A stretch of 64,000 nt of DNA from Christiangramia flava JLT2011 (GTDB lineage: Bacteria; Bacteroidota; Bacteroidia; Flavobacteriales; Flavobacteriaceae): the NCBI RefSeq assembly GCF_001951155.1, contig NZ_CP016359.1:2256001-2320000 (forward strand). Reading direction: 5' to 3'. The notes beneath the pieces are model-generated. The model worked only from the letters and a program-made list of their open reading frames with translations, did not search any database and had not been told where the DNA came from. Shown in pieces: positions 1 through 8,426 of the stretch. The translations under genes were made by a program, and so were the position numbers. Positions within the stretch are counted from its first letter, which is position 1. Each line of letters begins with the position of its first letter.

Positions 1-2
1 TT

Positions 3-635
3 GTGCAGGCAGGTGTTATTACTCAGGCTGAAGCTGACAGCAGAAAGATCACTTTTTCTGAAGGAGCTGGAAACTTCGTGACACTGGTTGATGAAGACCT
101 TACTCCGCTTGCCAGTATCCTGATGGGCGAGCCCTTTAACCTGGATGCCCAAACCGCCGGATTGTTGAGCCAGTTAAGACAGGCAAATTCCGGAGATCTT
201 ATTCCGCTTACCGCGGCTTCTTTCATCGGAACAACGGTGAACAATAACCCGATGTTAGTAAACGGGGTGTCTGTTCCGTTAGGAGATCAGTACGTATTGA
301 CTTCCGGAGAACAGGAAATGATCGCTGATGCTACTGTAAAATACAACGCGGCAATTGCCGGAGTGGCTCAGGCGTATGGCCTTGGAATGGTAGATGCGAA
401 TGCCTTGCTGGATCAGCTTGGAAACAGCGGGATTAGTATGGATGGCGTAAGCGTGAATTCCACCTTTGTAACAGGTGGAGCTTTTTCACTGGACGGGGTT
501 CACTTAACACCAAGAGGCTATGCGGTGATTGCTAATGCGATCATTTCTGAAATCAATGAGACTTACGATGCTTCTGTTCCAAGAGCGAATATTGGAGAAT
601 ATCCTACAGTGACCCTGGACCAGGGAGTGCAGTAG
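3..635 (+). CDS. SGNH/GDSL-type hydrolase, C-terminal part (5' truncated by window edge)
   Basis: The frame is already open at the window edge, so the gene begins outside and only about 210 C-terminal residues are seen; the GTG at position 3 is not a credible start. Near the C-terminus is DGVHLTPRGY, which matches the last block of SGNH/GDSL lipases and esterases, where Asp and His complete the catalytic triad with a Ser that would lie upstream. The gene ends at a TAG followed by a strong hairpin terminator. Family knowledge suggests an envelope or secreted lipolytic esterase, but substrate and signal peptide cannot be judged from this part. The hydrolase call rests mainly on the one motif and the GYAVIANAI helix after it. 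Confidence 0.72.
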   Translation: MQAGVITQAEADSRKITFSEGAGNFVTLVDEDLTPLASILMGEPFNLDAQTAGLLSQLRQANSGDLIPLTAASFIGTTVNNNPMLVNGVSVPLGDQYVLTSGEQEMIADATVKYNAAIAGVAQAYGLGMVDANALLDQLGNSGISMDGVSVNSTFVTGGAFSLDGVHLTPRGYAVIANAIISEINETYDASVPRANIGEYPTVTLDQGVQ

Positions 636-658
636 TATTAAAATTGACATAAATTTTG

Positions 659-688
659 AATAGCCGGGTAAGACCCGGCTATTTTTTT
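659..688 (+). terminator. Rho-independent terminator after the SGNH hydrolase
   Basis: TAGCCGGG and CCCGGCTA form a perfect 8-bp stem around a 5-base loop, followed by seven T. Confidence 0.9.
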
Positions 689-719
689 GCACTTTTACCA
701 ATAACAATATTCAGAAATT

Positions 720-1061
720 ATGAAATTCATTCTCAAATTATTGCTTACGGCAGTAGCGGTCGTCATTCTTGCGAAGATTCTGCCGGGAGTGACCGTAAAT
801 AGTTATTTGACTGCTGTGATCGTAGCGCTGGTGCTGGCGGTGCTCAATTTCCTGGTAAAGCCTCTGTTGGTAATTTTAACCCTGCCGGTGACTATTTTAA
901 CACTGGGTCTTTTCCTTTTGATCATCAATGCGATCATCATTTTCATAGCTGATGGTTTTGTGGGTGGGTTTGACGTGGATGGCTGGTTCATGGCGATTGT
1001 TTTCAGTTTGTTGCTGTCGTTATTTCAGTCGGTACTCTTTTCACTTCTGGATAAGGATTAA
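720..1061 (+). CDS. Small membrane protein of the phage-holin superfamily IV type (PF04020-like)
   Basis: A 113-residue, almost wholly hydrophobic protein with about four membrane segments (roughly residues 3-22, 27-50, 55-80 and 88-108). The pattern of Pro, Gly and Leu around KPLLVILTLPVTILTLG and the INAIIIFIADGF segment are typical of the widespread family annotated as phage holin family protein or YvlD-like. Despite the name these are ordinary chromosomal membrane proteins, and nothing nearby suggests a prophage. The gene stands alone between the upstream terminator and the tig promoter. Function is unknown. Confidence 0.8.
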   Translation: MKFILKLLLTAVAVVILAKILPGVTVNSYLTAVIVALVLAVLNFLVKPLLVILTLPVTILTLGLFLLIINAIIIFIADGFVGGFDVDGWFMAIVFSLLLSLFQSVLFSLLDKD

Positions 1062-1089
1062 AGCAAACTGAATTTCAGTGATTTGAAAC

Positions 1090-1120
1090 TTTGCAGGCTT
1101 TTGAAAAAAATGTAATTTTG
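1090..1120 (+). promoter_or_regulatory. Bacteroidota-type promoter of tig
   Basis: TTTG at 1090-1093, a 19-base spacer, then TAATTTTG at 1113-1120. This matches the -33/-7 consensus of the Bacteroidota primary sigma factor exactly and predicts a start near 1126 with a leader of about 20 bases. Confidence 0.8.
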
Positions 1121-1147
1121 CACTCCAATTTTTTATAAAAGATCAAA

Positions 1148-2473
1148 ATGAATATTACCAGAGAGAATATTGATGAACTAAATGCGGTGGTTAAAGTTGA
1201 TATCGCCAAAGAAGACTATGAAGGTAAAGTAGATAAAATCTTAAACGATTACCGTAAGAATGCCAATATTCCTGGTTTCAGGAAAGGTCACGTTCCAATG
1301 GGAATGGTGAAGAAACAATATGGTAAGGCTGTTTTGGTAGATGAGGTGAACAAATTGCTTCAGGAAGGCCTTAATAAATATCTTACCGAAGAGAAACTGG
1401 ACGTTCTTGGAAACCCAATTCCGAAAGAGCAGAAAGATTTTGACTGGGATAAGGATAACTATAGCTTTGAATTTGAACTTGGACTGGCTCCGGAATTCGA
1501 GGTGAACTTGGACGGTCTGGATAAGAAAGTGACCAAGTACAACATCGTTGCTGATGAAAAAATGGTAAATGACCAGGTGGAGCACCTTCAGAAGCAATAC
1601 GGAAAGATGAAAACCAAGGAAACAGCGGAAGAAGGAGATACAGTTGCCGGGGTTTTCAAAAACGAAGAAGAGGGCATTGAAAATGAAACTTCTTTCGAAC
1701 TTTCCAAAATCAAAGGGAAAAGAAACCTGAATAAATTCGTTGGTGCCAAGGTTGGAGATACCTTAAGTCTTAAAACCAAGAATTTGTTTGAAGATGACCA
1801 TGATTTGATCAATCACTTGAGCGTGGATCATGATCGAGCGCATGACCTGGATGTTGAGGTGACTTTCACGATCAATGAAATCAACGAAAGAGAACTGGCT
1901 GATCTGGATCAGGAATTTTTTGATAAGCTCTTCGGAAAAGACCAGGTAAAATCGGTTACCGAATTAAAAGACAAGATCAAGGAAGATGCTGCCAAGCAAT
2001 TTCAGCAGCAAAGCGACCAGCAGTTGATGAACGATATCACTGAAAAGTTGATCGAGCAAACCAATTTTGAGCTTCCGAAAGAATTTCTTCAGAAATGGAT
2101 CCAGACTGTTGGAGAAAAACCATTGACCGATGAAGAGGCTGTGGAAGAGTACGAAAAGAGTGAAAAAGGACTTCGTTACCAGTTGATCGAAGGAAAAGTG
2201 GTGAACGACAACGAGTTGAACGTGAACTTCGATGACCTGAAAGCTTTTACTTCAGAAAAGATCAAGCAGCAAATGGCACAATTTGGCCAAACAGATCCAT
2301 CACAGAAAGAACTGGATGATATCGCCGCTCGAATCCTGTCTAACCAGGAAGAAGTAAAGCGCCTTTCAGAGCAATTGATGAACGAGAAGCTTCTGGAATT
2401 CTACAAGGAGAAAGTAAAATTTGAAGAAAAAGAAGTGACTTACGACGAATTCGTGAAAGCGATTTATAAGTAA
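1148..2473 (+). CDS. tig: Trigger factor, ribosome-associated chaperone
   Basis: 441 residues, close to the 432 of E. coli. The N-terminal ribosome-binding domain carries the signature GFRKGHVP at residues 43-50, which docks on ribosomal protein uL23 at the exit tunnel. The middle region (about 150-245) corresponds to the FKBP-like domain but is divergent, as usual in Bacteroidota, so prolyl isomerase activity is doubtful. The rest is the helical, charged C-terminal chaperone domain. It is followed by a terminator and then clpP and clpX, the conserved order tig-clpP-clpX that joins folding of new chains to proteolysis. ATG start with its own promoter about 30 bases upstream. Confidence 0.97.
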   Translation: MNITRENIDELNAVVKVDIAKEDYEGKVDKILNDYRKNANIPGFRKGHVPMGMVKKQYGKAVLVDEVNKLLQEGLNKYLTEEKLDVLGNPIPKEQKDFDWDKDNYSFEFELGLAPEFEVNLDGLDKKVTKYNIVADEKMVNDQVEHLQKQYGKMKTKETAEEGDTVAGVFKNEEEGIENETSFELSKIKGKRNLNKFVGAKVGDTLSLKTKNLFEDDHDLINHLSVDHDRAHDLDVEVTFTINEINERELADLDQEFFDKLFGKDQVKSVTELKDKIKEDAAKQFQQQSDQQLMNDITEKLIEQTNFELPKEFLQKWIQTVGEKPLTDEEAVEEYEKSEKGLRYQLIEGKVVNDNELNVNFDDLKAFTSEKIKQQMAQFGQTDPSQKELDDIAARILSNQEEVKRLSEQLMNEKLLEFYKEKVKFEEKEVTYDEFVKAIYK

Positions 2474-2501
2474 GCCTTTTTACGATATATTATCTATCTT
2501 T

Positions 2502-2536
2502 AAGGCGTTAACTCGATTCGGGATAACGCCTTTTTT
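2502..2536 (+). terminator. Terminator after tig
   Basis: AAGGCGTTA and TAACGCCTT pair perfectly over 9 bp around a 13-base loop, ending in a run of T. It separates tig from clpP, so clpP probably has its own promoter or depends on read-through. Confidence 0.85.
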
Positions 2537-2580
2537 GGTTTTCCCGAAGCATTTTAAAAGACTTAAATTTTAAAAAATTA

Positions 2581-3258
2581 ATGGACTACGGAAAAGAATT
2601 TCGCAAATATGCGACGCTGGATCATGGAGTGAACGGAAATTATTACGATAAGATCGTGAGCAGCATGATGCCGGTAGGAATGACCCCAAATATTATCGAA
2701 GAACGACAAATGAACGCGGTGGCGATGGACGTATTTTCGAGGCTGATGATGGACCGTATCATTTTTCTAGGTACGGGTATCAATGATCAGGTAGCAAATA
2801 TCGTACAGGCACAGTTGCTGTTTTTGGAGAGTACCGATGCTAATAAAGACATCCAGATTTATATTAACTCTCCGGGAGGAAGCGTTTATGCAGGTTTGGG
2901 GATTTATGATACCATGCAGTTTATCAAGCCAGATGTGGCGACGATCTGCACCGGGATGGCAGCCTCAATGGGAGCCGTGCTGTTGTGTGCCGGAGAGAAA
3001 GGCAAGCGCAGTGGTTTGCCGCATTCCCGTGTCATGATTCATCAGCCTATGGGTGGAGCCCAGGGCCAGGCAAGCGATATCGAAATCACGGCAAGAGAGA
3101 TCTTAACATTGAAAGAAGAATTGTATAAAATCATTGCCAAGCATTCCGGGCAGACTTATGAAAAAGTGCATGAAGACAGTGATCGTGATTACTGGATGAA
3201 AGCTGAAAAAGCGAAAGAGTACGGAATGATTGATGAAGTTTTAAAACGCGAAGACTAA
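2581..3258 (+). CDS. clpP: ATP-dependent Clp protease proteolytic subunit
   Basis: Serine protease that forms the two-ring, 14-subunit degradation chamber fed by ClpX. The catalytic triad is visible as Ser129 (GMAASMGA), His154 (MIHQPMGG) and Asp203 (in SDRDYW). At 225 residues it is a little longer than E. coli ClpP (207) because of an N-terminal extension of about 30 residues, typical of Bacteroidota ClpP and probably processed. The ATG start follows an AT-rich stretch with no Shine-Dalgarno site. clpX begins about 50 bases downstream with no terminator between, so the two are likely co-transcribed. Confidence 0.97.
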   Translation: MDYGKEFRKYATLDHGVNGNYYDKIVSSMMPVGMTPNIIEERQMNAVAMDVFSRLMMDRIIFLGTGINDQVANIVQAQLLFLESTDANKDIQIYINSPGGSVYAGLGIYDTMQFIKPDVATICTGMAASMGAVLLCAGEKGKRSGLPHSRVMIHQPMGGAQGQASDIEITAREILTLKEELYKIIAKHSGQTYEKVHEDSDRDYWMKAEKAKEYGMIDEVLKRED

Positions 3259-3307
3259 TTTTCAAATTACTTTTTTTAACTTCAGGAAACGAGCGAAAAA
3301 CTAAAAG

Positions 3308-4540
3308 ATGGCGAAAGAAGATTTAGAATGTTCCTTTTGTGGAAGGAAAAAACCCGAGACTAACCTGCTTATAGCCGGGCTGGATGCGCATATCTGTGAT
3401 CGCTGCATCGAGCAGGCTCATGGCATTGTGGTAGAAGAATCGAAACAGGGTGAAGCCCGTGAACTTTCTTCAGACCTGATGCTGAGCAAGCCAAAATCGA
3501 TCAAATCTTTTCTGGATGAATATGTGATAGGCCAGGAACAAACTAAGAAAGTGCTTTCGGTGGCGGTTTACAATCATTATAAAAGATTGTTGCAGCCAGA
3601 TAATGAAGACGATGTAGAGATTCAAAAGAGTAATATCGTGATGGTTGGGGAAACCGGAACCGGTAAAACGCTCATGGCTCGTACCATTGCCAAAATGCTA
3701 AATGTGCCACTGGCGATTGTTGATGCTACTGTTCTAACCGAAGCAGGTTACGTAGGAGAAGATGTAGAGGGGATTTTAACCCGGTTATTGCAGGCGGCTG
3801 ACTATAACACCGAAAAAGCGCAGCGAGGCATTGTTTTTATTGACGAGATCGATAAAATTGCCCGTAAAAGCGATAACCCTTCGATCACGCGTGATGTCTC
3901 AGGAGAAGGTGTTCAGCAGGCATTGCTGAAATTGCTCGAGGGAACCGTGGTGAACGTTCCGCCGAAAGGGGGGCGTAAGCATCCCGATCAGAAATTCATC
4001 GAGGTGAATACCGAAAATATCCTTTTCATTGCCGGTGGAGCTTTTGATGGAATTGAGCGAATCATCAGCAAGCGCTTGAATATGCAGGCTGTAGGTTTCA
4101 GCGCGTCGAAAAGTGAAGACGCTATTGAAAGAACCAATATGCTGAAATACATCATTCCGAAGGATTTGAAAGAATTTGGACTGATTCCTGAGATCATTGG
4201 TCGACTTCCGGCGCTTACCTATATGAATCCGCTGGATCGAGACACCTTGAGAGCTATTTTGACCGAGCCAAAGAACGCGATCATCAAGCAGTACAAAAAG
4301 CTGTTCGAAATGGATGATATCGATTTTGAGATTACCGACAAAGCTTTGGATTATATCGTGGATAAAGCGGTGGAATACAAGCTGGGTGCCCGGGGATTGC
4401 GTTCGCTTTGCGAAGCAATTTTGACCGATGCGATGTTCGAACTTCCGGAAAGCGGGGAGGATGAATTGACCGTTGATAGGGAATATGCAGAAGATAAACT
4501 GAATAAATCTACGATGAGCAAGCTGAAAGCAGTATCGTAG
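3308..4540 (+). CDS. clpX: ATP-dependent Clp protease ATP-binding subunit ClpX
   Basis: AAA+ unfoldase that recognises tagged proteins and threads them into ClpP. The N-terminal zinc-binding domain has Cys8, Cys11, Cys30 and Cys33. Walker A is GETGTGKT at 114-121, Walker B is IVFIDE at 175-180, and the substrate-gripping pore loop GYVG is at 147-150. The C-terminal small AAA domain is complete with GARGLRS. Length of 410 residues fits the family. It is the last gene of the clpPX unit and ends in a strong two-way terminator. Confidence 0.97.
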   Translation: MAKEDLECSFCGRKKPETNLLIAGLDAHICDRCIEQAHGIVVEESKQGEARELSSDLMLSKPKSIKSFLDEYVIGQEQTKKVLSVAVYNHYKRLLQPDNEDDVEIQKSNIVMVGETGTGKTLMARTIAKMLNVPLAIVDATVLTEAGYVGEDVEGILTRLLQAADYNTEKAQRGIVFIDEIDKIARKSDNPSITRDVSGEGVQQALLKLLEGTVVNVPPKGGRKHPDQKFIEVNTENILFIAGGAFDGIERIISKRLNMQAVGFSASKSEDAIERTNMLKYIIPKDLKEFGLIPEIIGRLPALTYMNPLDRDTLRAILTEPKNAIIKQYKKLFEMDDIDFEITDKALDYIVDKAVEYKLGARGLRSLCEAILTDAMFELPESGEDELTVDREYAEDKLNKSTMSKLKAVS

Positions 4541-4558
4541 AAATTGATGATAATACGA

Positions 4559-4593
4559 AAAAAGCCGCTATCTGATGATAGCGGCTTTTTTTA
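4559..4593. terminator. Two-way terminator between clpX and the pentapeptide gene
   Basis: AAAGCCGCTATC, loop TGAT, GATAGCGGCTTT gives a 12-bp perfect stem flanked by A and T runs, so it can end transcription from both converging sides. Confidence 0.92.
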
Positions 4594-5160
4594 TTATTCG
4601 ATCGTTAACTGGTATTTCTGAAGTAGCCCTGCCAGGTTGTCTTTTGAAAATTTCGCCTGAAAAACCTGGTTTCTTTCCGGGTCTATCAGGAAATTTTGAG
4701 CATTGCGAAAATCACATTTCTCCAGTTGTGTTCGGTCAAAAATGGCATTCAGGAAATCGCATTCCTGGAAATTGGAATAGGTAAAAATAGCTTCTGTGAA
4801 ATCTGCACCCTCAAATTTGCAACCAATAAATATGGATTTTGGAAGGCTTAATTGGTAAAAAGTGCAATGCGTTAAAATCGAATTTTTGGCGCCGATGGAA
4901 AAGCCAAATTTTTCGCAGTTTTCGAAATTCAGCCCAATCATTTTGCAACCTGTAAACGTGCAATTCTGAAAAGATGTTCCCTTTAGCCTGGCATTGCTTA
5001 AGTCACATTCCGTAAAATCACAATCAATAAAACGGAAGGAAGAAAGATCTGCTTCCGGGAACTGGCAATTGCTGAAGCTACAGGCCTCATATTCGCCAGT
5101 TTTCAGGTCATTCTTGGTAAGTTGCGAGAAATGTTCGTCGGTAAAAAAATCGGCTGTCAT
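4594..5160 (-). CDS. Pentapeptide repeat protein
   Basis: 188 residues of tandem pentapeptides of the A(D/N)LXX type, for example CDFTECDLSNARLKG and CKFEGADFTEAIF, which fold into a right-handed quadrilateral beta helix of four or more coils. Many repeats have Cys or Phe at the inward-facing centre. The protein lacks a signal peptide and should be cytoplasmic. Some relatives (Qnr, MfpA) mimic DNA and protect gyrase, but most have no known role and nothing here shows gyrase protection. It is the last gene of a minus-strand unit, 15 bases after the secreted TPM gene. Confidence 0.85.
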   Translation of the reverse strand: MTADFFTDEHFSQLTKNDLKTGEYEACSFSNCQFPEADLSSFRFIDCDFTECDLSNARLKGTSFQNCTFTGCKMIGLNFENCEKFGFSIGAKNSILTHCTFYQLSLPKSIFIGCKFEGADFTEAIFTYSNFQECDFLNAIFDRTQLEKCDFRNAQNFLIDPERNQVFQAKFSKDNLAGLLQKYQLTIE

Positions 5161-5175
5161 AATTGCTTTCTGAAG

Positions 5176-5991
5176 TTACCAGCTACCACCGGCACCGCCG
5201 CCGCCGAAGCCTCCGCCACCGAAGCCTCCACCAAATCCGCCCCCTCCGAAACCTCCACCAGAGCTTCCGCTGCCAAAACTACCGCCGCCCATGCTTCCGC
5301 GGCCAAGAGAACTTAAAATAATCGCGTCCCACAGCAAACTTCTTCCGCCACCACGGCCACCACCGCGACCGCCACGTTTATTGAACATGGAGATAATAAT
5401 GATGATAAAGATGATAAAGACGATGATGGCCCGAAAGGGTATCCCACTATTGCCATTCTGAGGTGTTCCTGTAAAAGTTCCGTTCAGAACTTCAAAAATC
5501 GCCGTGGTCCCTTTATCTAGGCCGCTGTAGATATTCCCATTCCGGAATTCCGGAAGAATGATATCTTCAATGATCTGCTTGGTGCGATAATCGGTTAAAT
5601 ATTCCTCGAGTCCATAACCTGTAGTAATCCAGATCTTGCGATCCTGCTTTGCCACAAGAATCAGCAAACCATTGTCTTCTTTGCTTTGTCCAATTCCCCA
5701 TTTCTGCGCCCAGTGAGCGGCGTACGTACCTTCGTATTCACCGTTCAGTGAAGGTATGGTCACCACAACTATTTGCGTGGAAGTGGTATCGGCGTAATTG
5801 ATCAGTTTTTGTTCAAGTTGCCTGGCTTCAGTGGTGTTCATCATGCCGGCACTATCGTACACGCTGGTCTCTTTCCCCGGTTTTTGCGGGATGTCGAGTT
5901 GAGCCTGTACCGCAAAACCTGCGATCAATAGAAGAAATGTGAGAAAATTTTTGATAGGTTTAGCCTTTTGAAATTTGATCAGATAATTCAT
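5176..5991 (-). CDS. TPM domain protein with signal peptide, membrane anchor and Gly-rich tail
   Basis: 271 residues. A signal peptide (hydrophobic core about residues 16-30, ending AVQAQ) leads into a TPM domain (about 38-165) with the family pattern of VYDSAG, TTSTQIVVVTIPSL and WGIG near the middle. A single membrane span follows near residues 188-202, then RGGGRGG stretches and a long tail of GGG and GGF units. TPM (TLP18.3/Psb32/MOLO-1) proteins occur with LemA in bacteria and with photosystem repair in plants; the bacterial role is unclear. It overlaps the upstream cytoplasmic TPM gene by 32 bases, suggesting translational coupling. Envelope protein with the TPM domain outside the cytoplasm is inferred. 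Confidence 0.88.
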   Translation of the reverse strand: MNYLIKFQKAKPIKNFLTFLLLIAGFAVQAQLDIPQKPGKETSVYDSAGMMNTTEARQLEQKLINYADTTSTQIVVVTIPSLNGEYEGTYAAHWAQKWGIGQSKEDNGLLILVAKQDRKIWITTGYGLEEYLTDYRTKQIIEDIILPEFRNGNIYSGLDKGTTAIFEVLNGTFTGTPQNGNSGIPFRAIIVFIIFIIIIISMFNKRGGRGGGRGGGRSLLWDAIILSSLGRGSMGGGSFGSGSSGGGFGGGGFGGGFGGGGFGGGGAGGSW

Positions 5992-6400
5992 TGATATCCC
6001 CTTGATCGTACGGGAAATGTTTCTGAAGCTGTTCGCCGGCCATCAGGATCCCGTCTACAAGGCCTTGCTTAAAATGGCCTTTTTTAAAATGTGAAACGAT
6101 CACATCTTTGGTGCTTTCCCAGAAATCATCAGCTACTTTATCGTTGATGCCCTGGTCGCCATAGATCACAAAATTGCGATCTTCCACCGCCACGTAGATC
6201 AACACTCCGTTGCTTTGCTTGGTATTATCCATTTTTAGCAGATGAAAAACTTCCATGGCTCGTTCAAAAATATCGGTTTTTCCGGAAGTTGGTTCCAGGT
6301 GTACCCTGATCTCGCCGGAGGTTTGCAGCTCTGCCTTGCGAATGGCATCCACGATCGCTTCTTCTTCCGCTTTGGTCAGGAAATCTTCGGTCTTGCTCAT
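5960..6400 (-). CDS. Cytoplasmic TPM domain protein
   Basis: 146 residues making up one TPM domain without signal peptide or membrane span. The core includes TSGEIRVHLEP, a conserved VLIYVAVEDR strand and GDQGIN. The start overlaps nothing upstream (one base after lemA), while its 3' end overlaps the next TPM gene. Paired soluble and exported TPM genes behind lemA are a recurring layout in Bacteroidota. No enzymatic residues are evident; a function in envelope maintenance is only suggested by context. Confidence 0.88.
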   Translation of the reverse strand: MSKTEDFLTKAEEEAIVDAIRKAELQTSGEIRVHLEPTSGKTDIFERAMEVFHLLKMDNTKQSNGVLIYVAVEDRNFVIYGDQGINDKVADDFWESTKDVIVSHFKKGHFKQGLVDGILMAGEQLQKHFPYDQGDINELSDQISKG

Positions 6401-6401
6401 C

Positions 6402-6986
6402 TTAAAAATCGAATTCTACTTCCGGAGCATTCTCTGCACCTGCATCAGCCTGGAAGCCTTCCATTTCGTCAAAACCAAAAAGCATGGCAGTGATATTGCT
6501 TGGGAAACTACGGCGTTTCTTTTCGTAATTGGCCACGTCTTCGTTAAAACGGTCACGAGCCACATTGATGCGGTTTTCAGTTCCTTCCAGTTGAGATTGT
6601 AGCTGAAGGAAATTCTGATTGGCTTTCAACTCAGGATAGCGTTCCACGGTGACCAATAATCTGGATAAAGCCGAAGAAACTCCCTGTTGTGCCTCCTGAT
6701 ACTGCCGGATTTGTTCTGCGCTGAGGTTGCTGGCATCCACCTTTACCGAAGTAGCTTTAGAGCGGGCTTCAATGACATCGGTCAGGGTACCGCGTTCAAA
6801 ATCAGCAGCTCCCTGAACGGTTTTTACGAGATTACCAATCAGGTCATTTCTTCTCTGATAGGATGACTCTACGTTATTCCAGGATTTTTCAGCATCTTCC
6901 TGAAGGTTTACTAGGGAATTGAATGGAGATGCGATCAGGATCACCAGTAATACGATGATTCCTATAGGTATTAGCCACTTTTTCAT
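6402..6986 (-). CDS. lemA: LemA family protein
   Basis: 194 residues: one N-terminal membrane span (about residues 4-20) followed by a long helical bundle. The LemA signature is present (NLVNLQEDAEKSW, YQRRNDLIGNLVKTVQG, ERYPELKANQNFLQLQSQLEG). LemA proteins sit in the membrane with a short N-terminus; they are linked to surface epitopes in Listeria and to two-component signalling in some Gram-negatives, but no biochemical activity is established. It stands two bases after the merR-like gene and one base before a TPM gene, so the unit is tightly coupled. Confidence 0.93.
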   Translation of the reverse strand: MKKWLIPIGIIVLLVILIASPFNSLVNLQEDAEKSWNNVESSYQRRNDLIGNLVKTVQGAADFERGTLTDVIEARSKATSVKVDASNLSAEQIRQYQEAQQGVSSALSRLLVTVERYPELKANQNFLQLQSQLEGTENRINVARDRFNEDVANYEKKRRSFPSNITAMLFGFDEMEGFQADAGAENAPEVEFDF

Positions 6987-6988
6987 TT

Positions 6989-7318
6989 TTATAATTGATT
7001 TTTTAGGTTGATTAGTTCTGATTTAATGCCTTCCAGCTTTCTGATGATCTCAAAATTGCTGAGGGTCTTGTGTTTTTCTTCTTTTAAATGGGTTTTCGCT
7101 CCTTCTAATGTAAAGCCGCGTTCTTTCACCAGGTGATAGATCAGCTCGAGGTTTTTAATATCTTCCGGAGTGAATTTGCGGTTTCCCTTGGCATTTTTCT
7201 TCGGTTTGATGGCGTCGAACTCTTTCTCCCAAAATCGAATAAGAGAAGTGTTCACCTTAAAAGCTTCGGCAACCTCGCCAATGCTGTAATAGCGTTTTTC
7301 AGGAAGATCAATATGCAT
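6989..7318 (-). CDS. Short MerR-family transcriptional regulator
   Basis: 109 residues. The N-terminal winged helix-turn-helix is clear (YYSIGEVAEAFKVNTSLIRFW, residues about 10-30, then a wing with GNRKFTPEDI). The C-terminal part is a short helix of about 35 residues for dimerisation, without the Cys ligands of the metal-sensing MerR proteins. This is the common small MerR type found next to M23 peptidase genes in Flavobacteriia. Its ATG overlaps the stop of the M23 gene by one base (TAATG), so it is translated as part of that operon. Target promoters are not evident. Confidence 0.9.
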   Translation of the reverse strand: MHIDLPEKRYYSIGEVAEAFKVNTSLIRFWEKEFDAIKPKKNAKGNRKFTPEDIKNLELIYHLVKERGFTLEGAKTHLKEEKHKTLSNFEIIRKLEGIKSELINLKNQL

Positions 7319-8295
7319 TAATCAAGAGATTGGTTCTCACGTTGAGCTTTTTCCAGAACTTCGCTGAATTCCTCCGGAGAAAGGTTTCCATAATAGAAAT
7401 TGATCGGGTTGATCTTTTCATCGTCCTTGAAGATTTCATAGTGCAGGTGAGGAGCTTCTGATCTCCCGGTACTACCTACAAAACCTATCACATCACCGCG
7501 CTTTACTTGTTGGCCACGGCGCACGTTGTATTTGTATAAATGCCCGTAAAGACTGGTATATCCGTAACCATGGTCGATGCGGATGTGGTTTCCGTAACCG
7601 GTGGAACGGTTATCGGCTCTGATCACACGCCCATCGCCGGTCGCGTAAACCGGTGTTCCGCGGGGAGCCGTAAAATCCATTCCGTAGTGGAATTTTCTAA
7701 CTTTCGTAAACGGATCGGTTCTCCAGCCATAACCGGAAGCAATCCTGCTCAGGTCCTCATTGGCCACCGGCTGAATGGCGGGAATGGCCGCCAGTAGGCT
7801 TTCTTTTTCTTTCGCCAGTTTGGCGATCTCATCCAGAGATTTTGACTGTACAACCAGGCGTTTGGTAAGCACATCCATTCTTTTGGAAGTCTCTGTGATG
7901 AGTTTGCTGTTTTCAAAACCTTCAAGGTCTTTATAGCGGTTAATTCCTCCAAAACCGGCTTTGCGTTGTTCTTCCGGGATCGGGTTCGCTTCAAAATACA
8001 ACCGGTAGATATTGTTGTCCCGATCTTCAATATTCGCCATGACATCCTGGATCTGGTCCATTTTCTTATTCAACAGCCCGTATTGGAGTTTCATATTCTG
8101 TAGCTCGCGTTTCAGGGCCTTTTCTTTAGGCGTTTCGATCTGCGGAATATTCAGGTAGATAATTAATAGGATAAAACCGGCCAGAAAGGAACCGGTAACA
8201 CTAAGCAGGGCAATGCCAAGCCTGCGGCCTTTTTTCTGCTCGATTTTCTTATAAGAAAGCGTCTCGCTATCGTAATAATATTTAACCTTCGACAT
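7318..8295 (-). CDS. Membrane-anchored M23 family metallopeptidase
   Basis: 325 residues. A short cytoplasmic N-terminus, one membrane span (about 28-50), a coiled-coil region (about 55-100) and a C-terminal LytM/M23 peptidase domain (about 185-305). The zinc site is intact: HYGMD (about residue 202) and HLHYE (about 283), so the protein should cleave peptide crosslinks in peptidoglycan rather than act only as an activator. First gene of the six-gene minus-strand operon. Its start codon lies close to the divergent alaS promoter. Confidence 0.93.
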   Translation of the reverse strand: MSKVKYYYDSETLSYKKIEQKKGRRLGIALLSVTGSFLAGFILLIIYLNIPQIETPKEKALKRELQNMKLQYGLLNKKMDQIQDVMANIEDRDNNIYRLYFEANPIPEEQRKAGFGGINRYKDLEGFENSKLITETSKRMDVLTKRLVVQSKSLDEIAKLAKEKESLLAAIPAIQPVANEDLSRIASGYGWRTDPFTKVRKFHYGMDFTAPRGTPVYATGDGRVIRADNRSTGYGNHIRIDHGYGYTSLYGHLYKYNVRRGQQVKRGDVIGFVGSTGRSEAPHLHYEIFKDDEKINPINFYYGNLSPEEFSEVLEKAQRENQSLD

Positions 8296-8310
8296 GAGTT
8301 AAAATTATGC

Positions 8311-8318
8311 TATTTTTG
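8311..8318 (+). promoter_or_regulatory. Candidate -7 element of alaS with a foldable leader
   Basis: TATTTTTG matches TAnnTTTG exactly; 19 bases upstream is TTCG, one base from TTTG. Transcription from here would start near 8323 and give alaS a leader of about 100 bases. In that leader GCAAAAC (8323-8329) can pair with GTTTTGC (8380-8386), enclosing a TACCGT/ACGGTA hairpin (8338-8343 with 8354-8359). Confidence 0.5.
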
Positions 8319-8426
8319 CGTTGCAAAACGGCGCAAATACCGTGCAATTTATAACGGTAAACGAACAAATATATGAATTGTTTTGCCGTTGTCACAATTT
8401 AATGAAATTTGCAAGAAAATAGCTGC

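Noticed and set aside
720..1061. A phage holin gene as a sign of a prophage
   Set aside because: The superfamily IV holin-like family is a common chromosomal membrane protein; no other phage gene is near.
4575..4784. A plus-strand frame after clpX
   Set aside because: It begins inside the terminator and runs antisense to the pentapeptide gene, without coding character.
5122..5316. A reading frame rich in Ala and Thr on the plus strand
   Set aside because: It is the antisense of the Gly-rich tail of the TPM protein; repeated GGC/CCG codons make chance frames long.
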